Below are positions 14,513 to 15,609 of a stretch of DNA of 15,609 bases, piece after piece; within the stretch, counting starts at the first letter, position 1, and each line of letters begins with the position of its first letter. The stretch is from Candidatus Moranbacteria bacterium UBA4824 (GTDB taxonomy: Bacteria; Patescibacteriota; Minisyncoccia; Moranbacterales; UBA2206), in assembly GCA_002400405.1 (NCBI GenBank), contig DHFM01000021.1:1-15609 (forward strand), in the 5' to 3' direction. Made by a program: the position numbers and the translations under genes. The notes beneath the pieces were generated by a model that had not been told where the DNA came from, did not search any database, and was given only the letters and a program-made list of their open reading frames with translations.

Positions 14513-14869
14513 TCACAACAATTCTTCAATTTTAAGAAATACTCCGGCTAAATTATCATTGATTTCATTGTTCCAAAATCTTATAATTCTAAAGCCTTTG
14601 TTTTCTAGAAATTCAGTTCTTTTTTGATCATATCTTTGTTGATTTTCTTCTTTATGTTGGAAACCATCCAATTCTATAATTAATTTTTCATCTAGATTGA
14701 TAAAATCTATAATATACTTTCCTAATGGATATTGTCTTTTGAATTTTAATCCTCTAAATCTCCTAGCTCTAACCCTAGACCAAAATATTATTTCTTGAGG
14801 AGTGGAATTCTTTCTTAATTCTTTGCATTTTTTCAGAGTTTCTTTATTGGTGGCTAGTTTTGTGTTCAT
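14513..14869 (-). CDS. DUF559 domain protein (Vsr/PD-(D/E)XK-like endonuclease fold)
   Basis: A complete 118-residue DUF559 protein. Members share the fold of very-short-patch-repair and related endonucleases, and a nuclease role is inferred, not proven. Seen: LRKNSTPQEIIFWSRVRARR (Glu26, Trp30), FKRQYPLGKYIIDF (Arg45, Gln46, Asp55), KLIIELDGFQH (Glu66, Asp68, His72), YDQKRTEFLENKGFRIIRFWN (Arg84, Arg97) and a final amphipathic helix. Asp55, Glu66 and Asp68 are placed as the metal-binding acids of the fold. The ATG overlaps the stop of the RhuM-like remnant (ATGA), and a GGAGAGGG from the flanking repeat lies 9 nt before the ATG, so the repeat appears to provide the ribosome-binding site. Inverted repeat copies bracket the gene on both sides, making it look like a mobile cassette. 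Confidence 0.9.
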   Translation of the reverse strand: MNTKLATNKETLKKCKELRKNSTPQEIIFWSRVRARRFRGLKFKRQYPLGKYIIDFINLDEKLIIELDGFQHKEENQQRYDQKRTEFLENKGFRIIRFWNNEINDNLAGVFLKIEELL

Positions 14870-15357
14870 TGGTTAGAACCCTCTCCCGCCCCGAGAGTAC
14901 TCGGGACGACCTCTCCCAAAGGGAGAGGTGGAAGAAAAAAATATTTAACATATGCTATAAATTTTGTTAACAGAAAATTTCTCATATCATTAACAACACT
15001 TAAAAATAATGCTTCTGTCGCCCATTTGCGAAACTGCGTTCCTTGTTCCGATCGCACTCGATAACCGACTGCCACAATCATATCAAGATTGTAATGATCA
15101 ATATCCCTAGAAATTGCTCTGTTGCCTTCTTTTTGAACTATTCGGAATTTCCTAATAGTTGAATTTTCATTCAATTCATCCTCATTGAATATGTTTTTTA
15201 TATGTTCATTGACAGTAGGAATACTCACATTAAAAAGTTCCGCGATTAATTTTTGCGTCAACCAGACATTTTCATTTTCAATCCTAACGCTAATTTTTTG
15301 TTCATCACCAAAAGTTTTATAAATGGCGATTTGTGGTTTCTTTATATTTTTTCTCAT
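14866..15357 (-). CDS. RhuM-like (virulence-type) protein, truncated and extended through a repeat
   Basis: The first 115 of 163 residues match RhuM/virulence-type proteins: IAIYKTFGDEQKISVRIENE, then VWLTQKLIAELFNVSIPTVNEHIKNIF (helix-turn-helix-like), ENSTIRKFRIVQKEGNRAISRDIDHYNLDMIVAVGYRVRS and QGTQFRKWATE. Family members normally continue with RL..YLVxGF and run to over 300 residues (recalled). Here the match stops at ATE. Residues about 116-141 are unrecognised, and LPPLPLGEVVPSTLGAGEG is simply the translation of the two-hairpin repeat at 14879-14928. I read this as the remnant of a longer gene cut by insertion of the repeat plus DUF559 cassette. The ATG at 15355-15357 starts the family domain in the right place; no Shine-Dalgarno site is seen. 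The retained part could still fold as a DNA-binding domain. Confidence 0.8.
   Translation of the reverse strand: MRKNIKKPQIAIYKTFGDEQKISVRIENENVWLTQKLIAELFNVSIPTVNEHIKNIFNEDELNENSTIRKFRIVQKEGNRAISRDIDHYNLDMIVAVGYRVRSEQGTQFRKWATEALFLSVVNDMRNFLLTKFIAYVKYFFLPPLPLGEVVPSTLGAGEGSNQ
14879..14928 (-). repeat. Two-hairpin CCTCTCC repeat, minus-strand copy
   Basis: Read on the minus strand it is a 50-nt version of 14463-14508: an identical first hairpin, then GTCCCGAG-TACT-CTCGGGGC with one G.T-type mispair, then GGAGAGGG. Its second stem is two pairs longer and of different sequence. It lies inside the 3' end of the RhuM-like reading frame and just before the DUF559 start. Confidence 0.85.
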
Positions 15358-15491
15358 ATATTTTAATTTTAGACATAATGCAAGTTTTTATAATAATTTG
15401 CTGTATTGCGATACATCTATTTAAGCTAAACCACACTATATATCCCTTATTGTCAACCACAGACTACACTCGTATTTTCCGCCCTCAAAAC

Positions 15492-15508
15492 CAATAACAA
15501 AGTTATTG
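15492..15508. repeat. Short hairpin in the terminal intergenic region
   Basis: CAATAAC-AAA-GTTATTG, seven perfect pairs, in the 252-bp stretch upstream of the RhuM-like gene. A TTGACA on the minus strand (15451-15456) has no convincing -10 at the right distance. The rest of this stretch is AT-rich, with the empty-site copy of the AT-rich repeat at 15534-15567. Confidence 0.45.
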
Positions 15509-15609
15509 AGAAGAAAAGGATAATTAAATTTATTTTTGATTTTGAAAACATTCTAAGTTTAATTTTTGAATTTTTAAATTTTGTAATTTTTAAATAAATC
15601 ATAATTTTT

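Noticed and set aside
15428..15456. Promoter for the RhuM-like gene from TTGACA at 15451-15456
   Set aside because: The -35 is perfect, but no acceptable -10 lies at 16-18 bp on the minus strand.
1..15609. tRNA or rRNA genes and recoded TGA (code 25)
   Set aside because: No cloverleaf or rRNA-like sequence was seen, and TGA is used as a stop in several intact genes.

Overview
The window looks like a piece of an AT-rich Patescibacteria (CPR) genome, probably of a Parcubacteria/Moranbacteria type. This is an inference from gene style: compact single-strand gene order, divergent class II aminoacyl-tRNA synthetases, a very large FN3-repeat surface protein, a simple lipoprotein, few Shine-Dalgarno sites, and abundant palindromic intergenic repeats. 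TGA ends several genes (the nucleotidyltransferase, the DUF559 gene and the RhuM-like gene), so the code 25 used by Gracilibacteria/SR1 is unlikely. Every protein gene I can support lies on the minus strand, so the biological order runs from the right end to the left.

Right part (12.9-15.6 kb), accessory: a RhuM/virulence-type protein remnant truncated about two thirds of the way through its recognisable domain, a small DUF559 endonuclease-like gene enclosed by two inverted copies of a two-hairpin repeat, and an AAA_14/DUF4143 ATPase behind a promoter-like site that overlaps an 18-bp palindrome. The spaces between them hold layered repeats, including a 29-nt double hairpin flanked by an 8-bp duplication, whose empty site survives about 1.2 kb away.

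Centre (7.5-12.9 kb): one very large exported surface protein, now read as two frames. A signal-anchored N-terminal part and a 1551-residue glycine-rich/FN3 part meet at a run of nine C (nine G on the coding strand). Adding one G would give a continuous protein of about 1800 residues. One FN3 module has opposite G/C strand skew from the modules around it.

Left part (0-7.1 kb), mostly housekeeping: lysS, then a cytidylyltransferase-like nucleotidyltransferase, an HD-domain protein, serS, a broken maf, a lipoprotein and a GH1 glycosidase. The nucleotidyltransferase-HD-serS-maf stretch has short gaps and may be one operon. lysS and the FN3 gene both end exactly at the edge of a repeated intergenic element of about 190 bp. 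It forms a long imperfect hairpin plus a second short hairpin, and many differences between the two copies are compensatory. This covarying element, whose border supplies the TAG stop of both genes, is the best candidate here for something undescribed.
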